DNA from: Actinotignum schaalii
GTDB lineage: Bacteria > Actinomycetota > Actinomycetes > Actinomycetales > Actinomycetaceae
Assembly (NCBI GenBank): GCA_946222725.1
Contig: CAMIHT010000100.1
Span: 1-6,178, forward strand
Direction of reading: 5' to 3'
DNA length: 6,178 bases
Under the pieces are notes generated by a model, which searched no databases, was not told the DNA's origin, and was given only the letters and a program-made list of their open reading frames with translations. Shown here in pieces: positions 1 through 6,072 of this stretch (positions are counted from its first letter, which is position 1; each line of letters starts with the position of its first letter). The position numbers were made by a program, and so were the translations under genes.

Positions 1-32
1 TTACCGCATACCCCGGCCGGGGTATGCGGTAA
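1..32. repeat. Perfect 32-base palindrome at the window edge
   Basis: The first 16 bases, TTACCGCATACCCCGG, are followed directly by their exact reverse complement with no spacer. The dyad is centred between bases 16 and 17. It lies inside the Nif3 reading frame, which stays open across it (codons for L-P-H-T-P-A-G-V-C-G). It may continue past the left edge, which cannot be seen. It could be a chance coding feature, a genuine cruciform or protein-binding site, or a fold-back artefact if the window begins at an assembly end. Confidence 0.9.
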
Positions 33-488
33 TACCTGAGCTACCTTCTCCACCAGTTTCCCGAAGGGCACGGGCGCAATGCTCCCCACCCCGCCGATTC
101 CGGATTCGGGATCCAGCGGCCTCTCGATCTCCACGCCCAGAAGCCGCGCGAGCGCAACGGTGGAGGCCACCACATCCGCATTGGTGTGGGCACTGAAAAG
201 CGCGACCCGCCCGCGCACCAACTGTGTCACCCACCTGCCCTTGGCGAAAGTTCCCGCCACGGTGGAAGTTCCACGCAAAAAGAGTGGGTGGTGGGTGATG
301 AGGAGGTCAGCGCCGCGTTCGCAGGCTTCTTGCACGGTTGCTTCACACGGGTCGACGGCGAAACCGACGCTGCGCACCTCATCGCTGGGCAGGCCGGCCA
401 CCAGGCCGACCCGATCCCAGCTTTCCGCGCACGCGGGTGGGAATAATTCGTCCATGACCGCGGTGATATCCGCCACTGTATACGTCAT
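1..488 (-). CDS. Nif3-like dinuclear metal centre protein (N-terminal part, runs off left edge)
   Basis: Reading leftward from the ATG at 488-486, the frame stays open for 162 codons to the window edge, so only the N-terminal part of the protein is present. The Nif3/YbgI/YqfO family signature is clear. SWDRVGL lies at residues 23-29, a family Asp at 46, and LLITHHPLF at 62-70 with the metal-binding His pair 66-67. AHTNAD follows at 100-105, whose Asp105 is the expected third metal ligand. The C-terminal His/Glu metal ligands would lie beyond the edge. Family members form toroidal hexamers with two metal ions per subunit. They are sometimes annotated as GTP cyclohydrolase type 2, but the physiological role is unsettled. 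The ATG is 14 bases after the hydrolase stop, with a modest ribosome site (AGGGTGAG, 3 bases from the ATG), which suggests co-transcription. The last codons in view overlap a perfect palindrome. Family assignment is firm; function is not. Confidence 0.9.
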   Translation of the reverse strand, partial: MTYTVADITAVMDELFPPACAESWDRVGLVAGLPSDEVRSVGFAVDPCEATVQEACERGADLLITHHPLFLRGTSTVAGTFAKGRWVTQLVRGRVALFSAHTNADVVASTVALARLLGVEIERPLDPESGIGGVGSIAPVPFGKLVEKVAQVLPHTPAGVCG

Positions 489-502
489 GGACTCACCCTA
501 CC

Positions 503-2557
503 TTAGGAGGCTGTACGCTCTACGGTGCTCGTCCACTCTTTGTGGAAGATTTCTTCCTCGTGATCGAAAGCGGTGACCACCGATTGCACGTAGAAGTTCT
601 CGGTATCGCAGCGGATCCGGGTATCGGCTTCCACGCGAACCTCCCAATCGATATCCGGGCGGGCCAGCCCAATTTTCCATTCGGCTTCGGTGCGTGCCGA
701 AAGTGGATCATCCCAGGAAATCCAGTAGCGTTCCACGGAATCTTCGTCGTAGTGGAGGCCGTCCGGGTATACCCGAGTGCCCCCGTAGGCGGGATCCACC
801 TGGATGAACGTCTCTTTCTTCACCACATCGCGGGCGATGAGCCGTTCGGGGCGGCGGGCTCCGGCTGCTCCCGCTTCCGGGTATTTCACGTCCAAACCAA
901 TGGGCTGGACGGGCCCGGCGAAGCTCACCGCATCATCACAAGCGTCACGTTCTCCCCCGGGACGAATCGGACGGGCGGGCACCACCAGCGCGGAGGCCGC
1001 CAGATCCACGTCCACTCCGGCATTTTCCCGGGCCGGCCAAATCCACGGCCAGTAGGCACTGGAAAGCGCCACCCGCAGTGCGTGCCCGGCCGCAAAATGA
1101 TAGCCAATGCCAGTGAGTGGAATTTCCACGTCCACCCACTCTCCTGCGGGCATCTCCACGATACGGTCACGCCCCTCGCGGGCACTCAGGTTAAGATTCC
1201 CGCGGGTGACGAGGGTAGAAGCACCATCGGGAGCCACATCTTCCAAGCGCACATAAACGTGCCCGCGTTCCCCGCCGTTGCGCAGCCGCAGCCTCACCCT
1301 GGCATTACCGAGGATCTCGACCGATTCTCCCAGGTAAAAATCACAGGTCACCGCGCGGCCATCGTCGCCGCGCTGATCGACCGGCAAATCGGCGTCGTTC
1401 CCGTACGGGAAGTACCGCCCGGCATCCGAGCCGATGTCTTGCGGCGACTTCACGAGAATCGTGCCACCGCGCACCGCACCCGGCGAGACGCTTGACTGTC
1501 CCAATTCAAAACGAAGCGGCTCAATATCCGGGGAGGGCCAGGCCCGTTCGGCCACCCAGCGCCCCTCAATCTCCTCGTATACCGAGGCCGGACGCATGGG
1601 ATCGCTGATCCAGGTGCGTAGCAGCGGCTCATCCATCGCGCCGTTATCCACGCCTTTGAGCCACTTATCCCACCAGCGCAGCGTCTCCCCGAGGAAATCG
1701 ATGTGCGGGCCCGGGCGCAGATCGCGGTCCGGGTACTGGTGACTCCACGGCCCGAGCAGCCCGCGCACGTTCTTCCCCAGCGCGGAGAGATTCTCCACCA
1801 GGCGCAGCACGGTATCGCGGTACGGGTCGAACCAGCCGCCCACCGCGAGCACCGCCGCATCGAGTTTCGAATAGTCCTCGCATACCGAGCCGTGTTTCCA
1901 GTAGGCATCGCGGGTCTGGTGACTCATCCAGGTATCCACGTACGGTTCCATGTTATTGAGGCGCTCCAACCACATGGCCTTCCAGTTCTCCCCCACGGCG
2001 CGCGGATCCGGTGGCCGCGATTCGAAAGCGAGCATAGTGGCGCCCCAGGCGTGCATATCCACCGCGAGCATCGAGCCGCCGAAATAGTGCACGTCATTGT
2101 CGTAGCGGTCATCGGTGGAGCAGGTAGTCACAATCGCCTTGAGAGCTTCCGGCTGGTAGGAGGCCAGCTGAAGCGAATTGAAGCCACCCCAGGAAATCCC
2201 GAACATGCCCACGCTGCCCGTGCACCACTCCTGCGCGGCAATCCACTCGATCACTTCCAGGCCGTCTTTGTGTTCCTGCGCATCGTATTCATCGCCCGGG
2301 ATTCCCTCGGAATTGCCGTGCCCGCGGATATCGACCCGGATGGAGGCATAACCGTGCCCGGCGTAATACGGGTGGCGTTCGTGATCGCGCGGCGCGGTCC
2401 AGTCGCCGCTGCGGTAGGGCAGATATTCCAGGATGGCCGGCACTTTTTCTTCCGTGCGTGGCATCCAGGCTTTCATCCATAGCCGAGTACCGTCCGAGAG
2501 CGGAATCCACCCCTCGTGAATCTCGGTCTCGTAGGGAAAATCTGTGATGTATTCCAT
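503..2557 (-). CDS. CocE/NonD family serine hydrolase (X-Pro dipeptidyl-peptidase S15 fold), 684 aa
   Basis: This is an alpha/beta-hydrolase of the CocE/NonD group, related to cocaine esterase, alpha-amino-acid ester hydrolases and X-Pro dipeptidyl-peptidases. The catalytic machinery is visible: nucleophile Ser122 in GISWGG, Asp244 in GGWFDPYRD and His273 in GPWSH. YLPYR (45-49) and DIRGHGNSEG (76-85) are further family motifs. The PepX_C jelly-roll domain spans roughly 295-530 and includes GYHFAAGHALRVALSS. A further C-terminal stretch of about 120 residues makes the protein longer than classic CocE (about 570 aa); comparable extensions occur in other CocE/NonD proteins. No signal peptide or membrane segment is seen, so it is probably cytoplasmic. 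The frame is open further upstream into the transporter gene, but the ATG at 2557 has AAGGAG four bases before it and begins the homologous protein. It lies between the peptide transporter (92 bases upstream) and Nif3 (14 bases downstream). Whether it acts on proline peptides, amino-acid esters or acylated drugs cannot be told. Confidence 0.92.
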   Translation of the reverse strand: MEYITDFPYETEIHEGWIPLSDGTRLWMKAWMPRTEEKVPAILEYLPYRSGDWTAPRDHERHPYYAGHGYASIRVDIRGHGNSEGIPGDEYDAQEHKDGLEVIEWIAAQEWCTGSVGMFGISWGGFNSLQLASYQPEALKAIVTTCSTDDRYDNDVHYFGGSMLAVDMHAWGATMLAFESRPPDPRAVGENWKAMWLERLNNMEPYVDTWMSHQTRDAYWKHGSVCEDYSKLDAAVLAVGGWFDPYRDTVLRLVENLSALGKNVRGLLGPWSHQYPDRDLRPGPHIDFLGETLRWWDKWLKGVDNGAMDEPLLRTWISDPMRPASVYEEIEGRWVAERAWPSPDIEPLRFELGQSSVSPGAVRGGTILVKSPQDIGSDAGRYFPYGNDADLPVDQRGDDGRAVTCDFYLGESVEILGNARVRLRLRNGGERGHVYVRLEDVAPDGASTLVTRGNLNLSAREGRDRIVEMPAGEWVDVEIPLTGIGYHFAAGHALRVALSSAYWPWIWPARENAGVDVDLAASALVVPARPIRPGGERDACDDAVSFAGPVQPIGLDVKYPEAGAAGARRPERLIARDVVKKETFIQVDPAYGGTRVYPDGLHYDEDSVERYWISWDDPLSARTEAEWKIGLARPDIDWEVRVEADTRIRCDTENFYVQSVVTAFDHEEEIFHKEWTSTVERTAS

Positions 2558-2561
2558 TTTT

Positions 2562-2567
2562 CTCCTT
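2562..2567 (-). promoter_or_regulatory. Ribosome binding site of the CocE/NonD hydrolase
   Basis: AAGGAG on the minus strand is separated from the ATG at 2557 by AAAA. It fixes the hydrolase start here and argues against the much longer open frame that reaches to 2953 inside the transporter gene. Confidence 0.8.
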
Positions 2568-2582
2568 CCTATCCGTCTCTGC

Positions 2583-2608
2583 TGTGTTGCGTCTGTGCGT
2601 GTGTTGCG
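2583..2608. repeat. Two direct copies of a 9-base repeat between transporter and hydrolase
   Basis: TGTGTTGCG occurs at 2583-2591 and again at 2600-2608, a 17-base period, in the 92-base gap between the transporter stop and the hydrolase start. The gap shows no terminator-like hairpin with a T-run on the minus strand, so read-through from the transporter is plausible. The repeat could be a binding site or chance. No function is recognised. Confidence 0.5.
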
Positions 2609-2649
2609 GTTTTCGTGGGGCGCGTTGAGGAACGACGGCGCCGCCAGCT

Positions 2650-4308
2650 TTACGCGACGACTTTCATACGGGAGCGCATCCACGGGGTAAGCGCCATGAG
2701 CAGCACACCGTAACCAATAACCACCGCTCCCTGCACTCCGAAGTAGGTGGGTATGGAGGCAGCCATGTTCTCGTAATCGAAGAATTTCACTACCTGAGCC
2801 TGAATACCCTGGGCGCAGGCCATGGCGGCGAACCAGAGGGCCATGGTTTGGGAGGCGAAAGCCCGCGGGGCGAGTTTGGTGGTGGCGGACATCCCCGAGG
2901 TTTGCAACACCAGGTCCCCCAGGCCGAGGAAGATATAGCATCCCACCAGCCACAGCGGCATGAGGAGAGCCCCGCGCGGGGTGAGGATGCCCGCCAGCGC
3001 CACGATGACGAAGGCAATACCGCCCAGCACCGCGCCCAGCCCCACTTTCGCGGCCACGTGCGGTTGACGCTTACCTAACTTGAGCCAGATCCAGGCGAGC
3101 ACCGGCCCCATGATGATTTCCACGATGGCGGTGAGGGAAATGTAATAGGAGGAGGGGTAGCTCAGGGAACCGATGGTGTTATCGGTGGCGTTGAGGGCCA
3201 CGAGGTTGAGGGTATTACCGGTTTGGAAATAGAGCAGATTGTAGAGAATCAGGGCGATGAGCAACAGCGCATAGGGGATAAGATTACGCCGTTCTACCCG
3301 GCTGACTTTCGGAGAACGGTACATCCACAGGAAGAAGAACACCGGCACGATCCAGGTGATAACAGAAATACCGTTGACGACGTCGCTGAGTGTGGCTGAG
3401 GAGAGTACGGCGAAAAGCGTGGCCACCGCGACTACTCCCCCGACGAGCCCCACGAGCATCCAGAAGGAACGGTCCGCCACGAAACTGGCGCGAATGCGAT
3501 GTGCTTTGGCGCGCCCGGATAGGTTTTTCCCGGTTGCCACGTAGGCGATGAGGCCGAGGATCATTCCCACGGCAGCGGAGGCGAAGCCAGCGTGCCAATG
3601 CACCCGCTGGCCGAGGAATCCGGCCACCAGCGGCCCGAGGAACGCCCCGATATTAATACCGGCGTAGTAGATGGAGAAACCAGCATCGCGGCGGCTATCC
3701 CCGGGTGCGTAGAGTTCACCCACCATGGTGGAGACATTCGGTTTGAGGAGCCCGGTTCCCACCACGATGAGGCCCAAGCCCACCCAGGTGAAGAATTCGG
3801 TGGGGATACCCATAGCAATATGGCCCGTGGCAATAACAATGCCGCCCCAGAGTACCGCCCGGTAGGTGCCGGAAATTCGATCTGCAATCCAGGCACCCAC
3901 GATGGAAAGCAAGTAAACAAGAGCTCCGTAGGCGGCCACGATGGAGGATCCCACGTCCTCCGCGTAACCGAGCCCGCCATTGGCGATGGCGTCGGTGAAG
4001 TACAACACCAGGATGGCTTGGAAGCCCAGATAGGAGAAACGCTCCCAGAGTTCCAGGCCAAAGAGGGAATACAGGCCCTTCGGTTGGCCCATAAAAGAGT
4101 GCATAGCACGGGCACGCCGGTCGCGGCGCAGGGCTTCTTTGTGTTCTTTAATATACTTTTTTGGATTTTCGACGTTTTCGGGGACCTGCGCGGCTATCTG
4201 CGCGTGGGTGGGTAGGTCAACGGTGGTGGTATCCGAGCTTGCCTCGGGCCCGGGCTGGGCAGTGTGGGTGGTGTCAGTCTGGTTGCCCTTATGGGGTAGG
4301 TCAGTCAC
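2650..4308 (-). CDS. POT (PTR2) family di-/tripeptide:proton symporter, 552 aa
   Basis: This is a major facilitator superfamily integral membrane protein of the proton-dependent oligopeptide transporter family (DtpT/PepT-like). The TM1 signature ExxERFxYxG is intact, with E86, E89 and R90. TM4 has GTGLLKPNVST with the conserved Lys189, and the second PTR2 signature is FSIYYAGINIGAFLGP at 211-226. About fourteen hydrophobic segments can be picked out between residues 92 and 541, matching the 12+2 layout of bacterial POTs. The start is a GTG with AAGGAG six bases upstream; an in-frame TAG at 4350-4348 rules out an earlier start. A hydrophilic N-terminus of about 72 residues precedes the usual GQPKGL start region. 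It is Thr-rich at first, then basic (KKYIKEHKEALRRDRRAR), and is unusually long for this family. In TM10 the usual G-E-x-x-x-S-P is G-D-L-V-L-Q-T, so the key acid is Asp465 rather than Glu. The gene is the likely first member of a leftward unit with the hydrolase and Nif3. Substrate range is inferred from the family. Confidence 0.93.
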   Translation of the reverse strand: MTDLPHKGNQTDTTHTAQPGPEASSDTTTVDLPTHAQIAAQVPENVENPKKYIKEHKEALRRDRRARAMHSFMGQPKGLYSLFGLELWERFSYLGFQAILVLYFTDAIANGGLGYAEDVGSSIVAAYGALVYLLSIVGAWIADRISGTYRAVLWGGIVIATGHIAMGIPTEFFTWVGLGLIVVGTGLLKPNVSTMVGELYAPGDSRRDAGFSIYYAGINIGAFLGPLVAGFLGQRVHWHAGFASAAVGMILGLIAYVATGKNLSGRAKAHRIRASFVADRSFWMLVGLVGGVVAVATLFAVLSSATLSDVVNGISVITWIVPVFFFLWMYRSPKVSRVERRNLIPYALLLIALILYNLLYFQTGNTLNLVALNATDNTIGSLSYPSSYYISLTAIVEIIMGPVLAWIWLKLGKRQPHVAAKVGLGAVLGGIAFVIVALAGILTPRGALLMPLWLVGCYIFLGLGDLVLQTSGMSATTKLAPRAFASQTMALWFAAMACAQGIQAQVVKFFDYENMAASIPTYFGVQGAVVIGYGVLLMALTPWMRSRMKVVA

Positions 4309-4616
4309 GTGGTACTCCTTCTCGAAAAACGGGACCGTCTGACCCCGCTATCGCGGCCGTTCCCTCCTTTCTCTAGGCGCGCGCGTGCGTCCTTCCGGGG
4401 CAGCGCGACGGGCGCACATCCCCGGCTTTTCCAAGCACGGCAGTGGCACTTTTCAGCCCTGCCATCCGTTTTCCAGGGTAACAAGGGCCTGCGACATAAC
4501 CGAAAATTGAGTACTTTTTTACCGTTTTCACCTCACCGCGCACCCACCGCAAGCCCTGAGCCCATAGGAAAAACTCAAATAGACATGACATCGGTCACAT
4601 TGATAGGCTGAGGGTC
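4309..4616. promoter_or_regulatory. Divergent intergenic region between transporter and aldo/keto reductase
   Basis: These 308 bases must hold promoters for both divergent genes, but I cannot place either with confidence. An AT-rich patch at 4499-4530 stands out from its GC-rich surroundings. On the minus strand it offers a weak -35/-10 pair, GTAAAA (4522-4517) and TTATGT (4499-4494) with a 17-base spacer, which would give the transporter a leader of about 180 bases. Other elements are a perfect but unused Shine-Dalgarno AAAGGAGG on the minus strand at 4363-4370, a 6-base inverted repeat CCGGGG/CCCCGG at 4395-4400 and 4420-4425, CCGTTTTC twice on the plus strand (4466-4473 and 4522-4529), and TGAC-N4-GTCA at 4586-4597 just upstream of the reductase. 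Small frames on both strands here have no recognisable product. Confidence 0.5.
4315..4320 (-). promoter_or_regulatory. Ribosome binding site supporting the GTG start of the transporter
   Basis: AAGGAG on the minus strand lies six bases upstream of the GTG at 4308-4306. The ATGs at residues 69 and 73, nearer the first membrane segment, have no comparable site, so the long N-terminus is probably translated. Confidence 0.8.
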
Positions 4617-5456
4617 ATGACCACATGCGATATTCCCACCGTTCCCCTTGCCGATGGCGGGCAGATTCCCCTCGTTGGGATCGGCTCCCTACTAGCCAAA
4701 GGCAACGAGCTTGCCACCACCCTGGGCCAGATCATTGCTGATGGCTACCGCCTCGTTGATACCGCCCAGCAGTACGCCAATGAAACAGCCGTGGGAGAAG
4801 CCGTGAAACGCTCCGGGGTGCCCCGCGCGCAGGTGTTCATCACCTCCAAAGTGGCCGGCGGGGAACAGGGGAAACGCTATACCCGGCGCAGCATCGAAGA
4901 TTCGTTGCGCCGCCTCGATACCGATTACCTTGATGCCCTCCTCATCCACTGGCCCAATCCTTCCCGCGGCCTGTACGTGGAAACCTGGGAGGAAATGCTC
5001 GCGGCACAAGCGGAGGGCCTGGTGCGCCACGTGGGGGTCTCTAATTTCTTGCCGGAACATCTCACCCACCTGCATGAGGCCACCGGAGTGTGGCCGGTAC
5101 TCAACCAGATCCAGCTCTCGGTTGCTCTCCCGCGCACCGATCTGCGTGCCTTCCACGAGCACCACGGCATTGTTACTCAGGCCTGGCGCCCACTGGGCGG
5201 TCCGGAAAAGCTGCTAGATCAGATTGTGGTGGCGCGCCTGGCTGCCAAACACGGGGTAAGTGCGGGGCAGATTGTGCTGCGTTGGTGTGTCCAGCAGGGC
5301 ATTGTGGTGATTCCGTCGTCGTCCCAACGCGAGCGCTGGCGGGCAAATGCCGATCTCTTCAGCTTCACCCTGGATGAATCGGATATGCGCGATTTGGCCG
5401 CGCTGGATACCGGTGACCTGCACGTATGGGATGCGCGCACCCACGAAGAGTGGTAG
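4617..5456 (+). CDS. Aldo/keto reductase, 279 aa
   Basis: This cytoplasmic NAD(P)H-dependent oxidoreductase belongs to the aldo/keto reductase superfamily and resembles the 2,5-diketo-D-gluconate reductase (AKR5) branch. It would reduce aldehydes or ketones; the substrate is unknown. The length is normal for the family. The catalytic tetrad is complete: Asp48 and Tyr53 in VDTAQQY, Lys78 in ITSKV and His111 in LIHWP. The family motif VGVSNF is at 139-144 and NQIQ at 163-166 replaces the commoner NQIE. The C-terminal cofactor-phosphate loop, usually IPKS, reads IPSSSQRER at 232-240: the normal lysine is Ser234, while the downstream Arg240 and Asn244 are kept. The start is the ATG at 4617. The only ribosome-site candidate, GAGGG, is just two bases away, so initiation may be weak or leaderless. 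It is transcribed away from the transporter and toward the tRNA gene, and no hairpin with a T-run follows its stop. Confidence 0.92.
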   Translation: MTTCDIPTVPLADGGQIPLVGIGSLLAKGNELATTLGQIIADGYRLVDTAQQYANETAVGEAVKRSGVPRAQVFITSKVAGGEQGKRYTRRSIEDSLRRLDTDYLDALLIHWPNPSRGLYVETWEEMLAAQAEGLVRHVGVSNFLPEHLTHLHEATGVWPVLNQIQLSVALPRTDLRAFHEHHGIVTQAWRPLGGPEKLLDQIVVARLAAKHGVSAGQIVLRWCVQQGIVVIPSSSQRERWRANADLFSFTLDESDMRDLAALDTGDLHVWDARTHEEW

Positions 5457-5496
5457 CGACACCACCCTGGCATTACCGCATCAACGGCATAAAAAG

Positions 5497-5570
5497 TGGG
5501 CCCGACCGGATTCGAACCGATGACACCCTGGGTGTAAACCAGGTGCTCTGACCAACTGAGCTACGGGCCC
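5497..5570 (-). tRNA. tRNA-Val (anticodon TAC)
   Basis: The 74-base cloverleaf folds completely on the minus strand. The acceptor stem is GGGCCCG/CGGGCCC, and the D arm is GCTC/GAGC around AGTTGGTCA. The anticodon stem CCTGG/CCAGG encloses the loop TTTACAC, giving anticodon TAC, which reads valine GUA-type codons. A 5-base variable region follows, then the T arm with TTCGAAT as its loop. The discriminator base is A. CCA is not encoded: the next bases are CTTTTT, so CCA must be added enzymatically, and that T-run may help end the transcript. The gene converges on the aldo/keto reductase, 40 bases from its stop codon. Confidence 0.97.
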
Positions 5571-5590
5571 GCGCGCTGCGCACTCGGATG

Positions 5591-5596
5591 ATCCTA
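5591..5596 (-). promoter_or_regulatory. Candidate -10 element for tRNA-Val
   Basis: TAGGAT on the minus strand, 20 bases before the mature 5' end of the tRNA, fits an actinobacterial -10 hexamer (TAnnnT). No good -35 hexamer is visible at the right distance, so the call rests on the -10 and its position. Confidence 0.35.
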
Positions 5597-5629
5597 CCCG
5601 ATGCGCGGCCCGCGCGCACCTTCTCACCG

Positions 5630-5660
5630 AAAATACCGACCGCCCCAAGCCTTGGGCGGG
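5630..5660 (-). terminator. Probable intrinsic terminator after the DUF3052 gene
   Basis: On the minus strand a GC-rich hairpin at 5659-5640 pairs CCG-CCCAA with TTGGG-CGG around a three-base GGC loop, with one bulged base. TATTTTC follows about five bases further on. It begins 14 bases past the DUF3052 stop codon. On the plus strand no T-run follows the stem, so it works in the minus direction only. The T-run is short and slightly displaced, hence moderate confidence. Confidence 0.45.
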
Positions 5661-5673
5661 ACCACCTGGGAAC

Positions 5674-6072
5674 CTAGTAGCGCAGGCCCTTATTGGTCAG
5701 GCGCACGCCCGTCCAGGATTCTCCGAGGGCCACGGACGTGGTTGGTTGCATACCCGCGGTATCGGCGGCCTCTTCAATATCGTTATGCGGCACCGCATTC
5801 GACACTCGCCCGGTGGGCACGAAGAGCCAGCAGATAGCATTTTCGTCGTCGAAATTAGCCTTGATATCCAGGAGCAGATCGGCAAGGTCATCGACGTCGC
5901 CGTCGTCCGCACGCCACCAGGCGATGGCGCCGTCCACGATATCGCGCGAATCTTCGTCCAGCAGCTCGCTTCCTATTGTTTCTTCGATCTGCGCGCGGAC
6001 CTGGGTGGCTACGTCGTCGTCGTAGCCAAATTCTTGGATGATGTTCCCTTTCTGGAAACCAAACGAACTCAT
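5674..6072 (-). CDS. DUF3052 family protein, 132 aa
   Basis: This small acidic soluble protein belongs to a family of unknown function found widely in Actinobacteria. The family pattern is visible throughout: EFGYDDDV at 14-21, GSELLDED at 34-41, WWRADDGDVDDLADLLLDI at 52-70, and ICWLFVPTGR at 80-89. DIEEAADTAGMQPTTSV at 98-114 and WTGVRL at 120-125 follow. Length is typical and no membrane segment or signal peptide is present. The ATG at 6072 has no clear Shine-Dalgarno sequence. A weak -10-like TAACTT lies about 35 bases upstream, at 6112-6107, and leaderless or weak initiation is possible. In several actinobacteria this gene lies near pyruvate dehydrogenase (aceE) and a peroxiredoxin; here the right-hand neighbour is outside the window. 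A probable terminator follows the stop, so it appears to be its own unit. Family assignment is confident; no function can be given. Confidence 0.87.
   Translation of the reverse strand: MSSFGFQKGNIIQEFGYDDDVATQVRAQIEETIGSELLDEDSRDIVDGAIAWWRADDGDVDDLADLLLDIKANFDDENAICWLFVPTGRVSNAVPHNDIEEAADTAGMQPTTSVALGESWTGVRLTNKGLRY

Noticed and set aside
79..576. Plus-strand 165-codon frame at the left end
   Set aside because: It is the complement of the Nif3 gene, which has clear metal-binding motifs on the other strand.
542..2482. Long plus-strand open frames (317 and 259 codons) opposite the hydrolase gene
   Set aside because: They are antisense shadows produced by codon bias. Their translations show no domain motifs, while the minus-strand protein has a full catalytic triad.
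2558..2953. Upstream extension of the hydrolase frame to 816 residues
   Set aside because: The extra 132 residues overlap the transporter gene, look unlike any protein domain, and the ATG at 2557 has a strong ribosome site.
3592..4215. Plus-strand 207-codon frame opposite the transporter
   Set aside because: It is an antisense shadow of the POT gene, with no recognisable motif and no ribosome site.
4395..4431. CCGGGG/CCCCGG inverted repeat followed by CTTTT on the plus strand as a terminator
   Set aside because: The arms are only six bases with a 19-base loop, and no plus-strand gene lies upstream that it could terminate.
4442..4450. GCCACTG on the minus strand, resembling part of a cobalamin riboswitch
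   Set aside because: None of the other conserved cobalamin riboswitch boxes is present nearby, so a seven-base match is probably chance.
4373..4591. Minus-strand 72-codon frame in the divergent intergenic region
   Set aside because: No ribosome site before the ATG, no recognisable domain and low-quality composition. Frames on the opposite strand of the same region are no better.
5450..5465. GTGGT/ACCAC hairpin over the reductase stop codon as a terminator
   Set aside because: The stem has five pairs and no T-run follows.
5497..5570. tRNA-Val as an integration site for a mobile element
   Set aside because: No integrase is present and I see no second copy of the tRNA 3' end in the window. 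The flanking genes look like ordinary chromosomal genes.
5602..5618. TGCGCG/CGCGCA inverted repeat upstream of the tRNA
   Set aside because: Simple GC alternation in a GC-rich stretch makes such short repeats common. It has no T-run and is not a clear operator.
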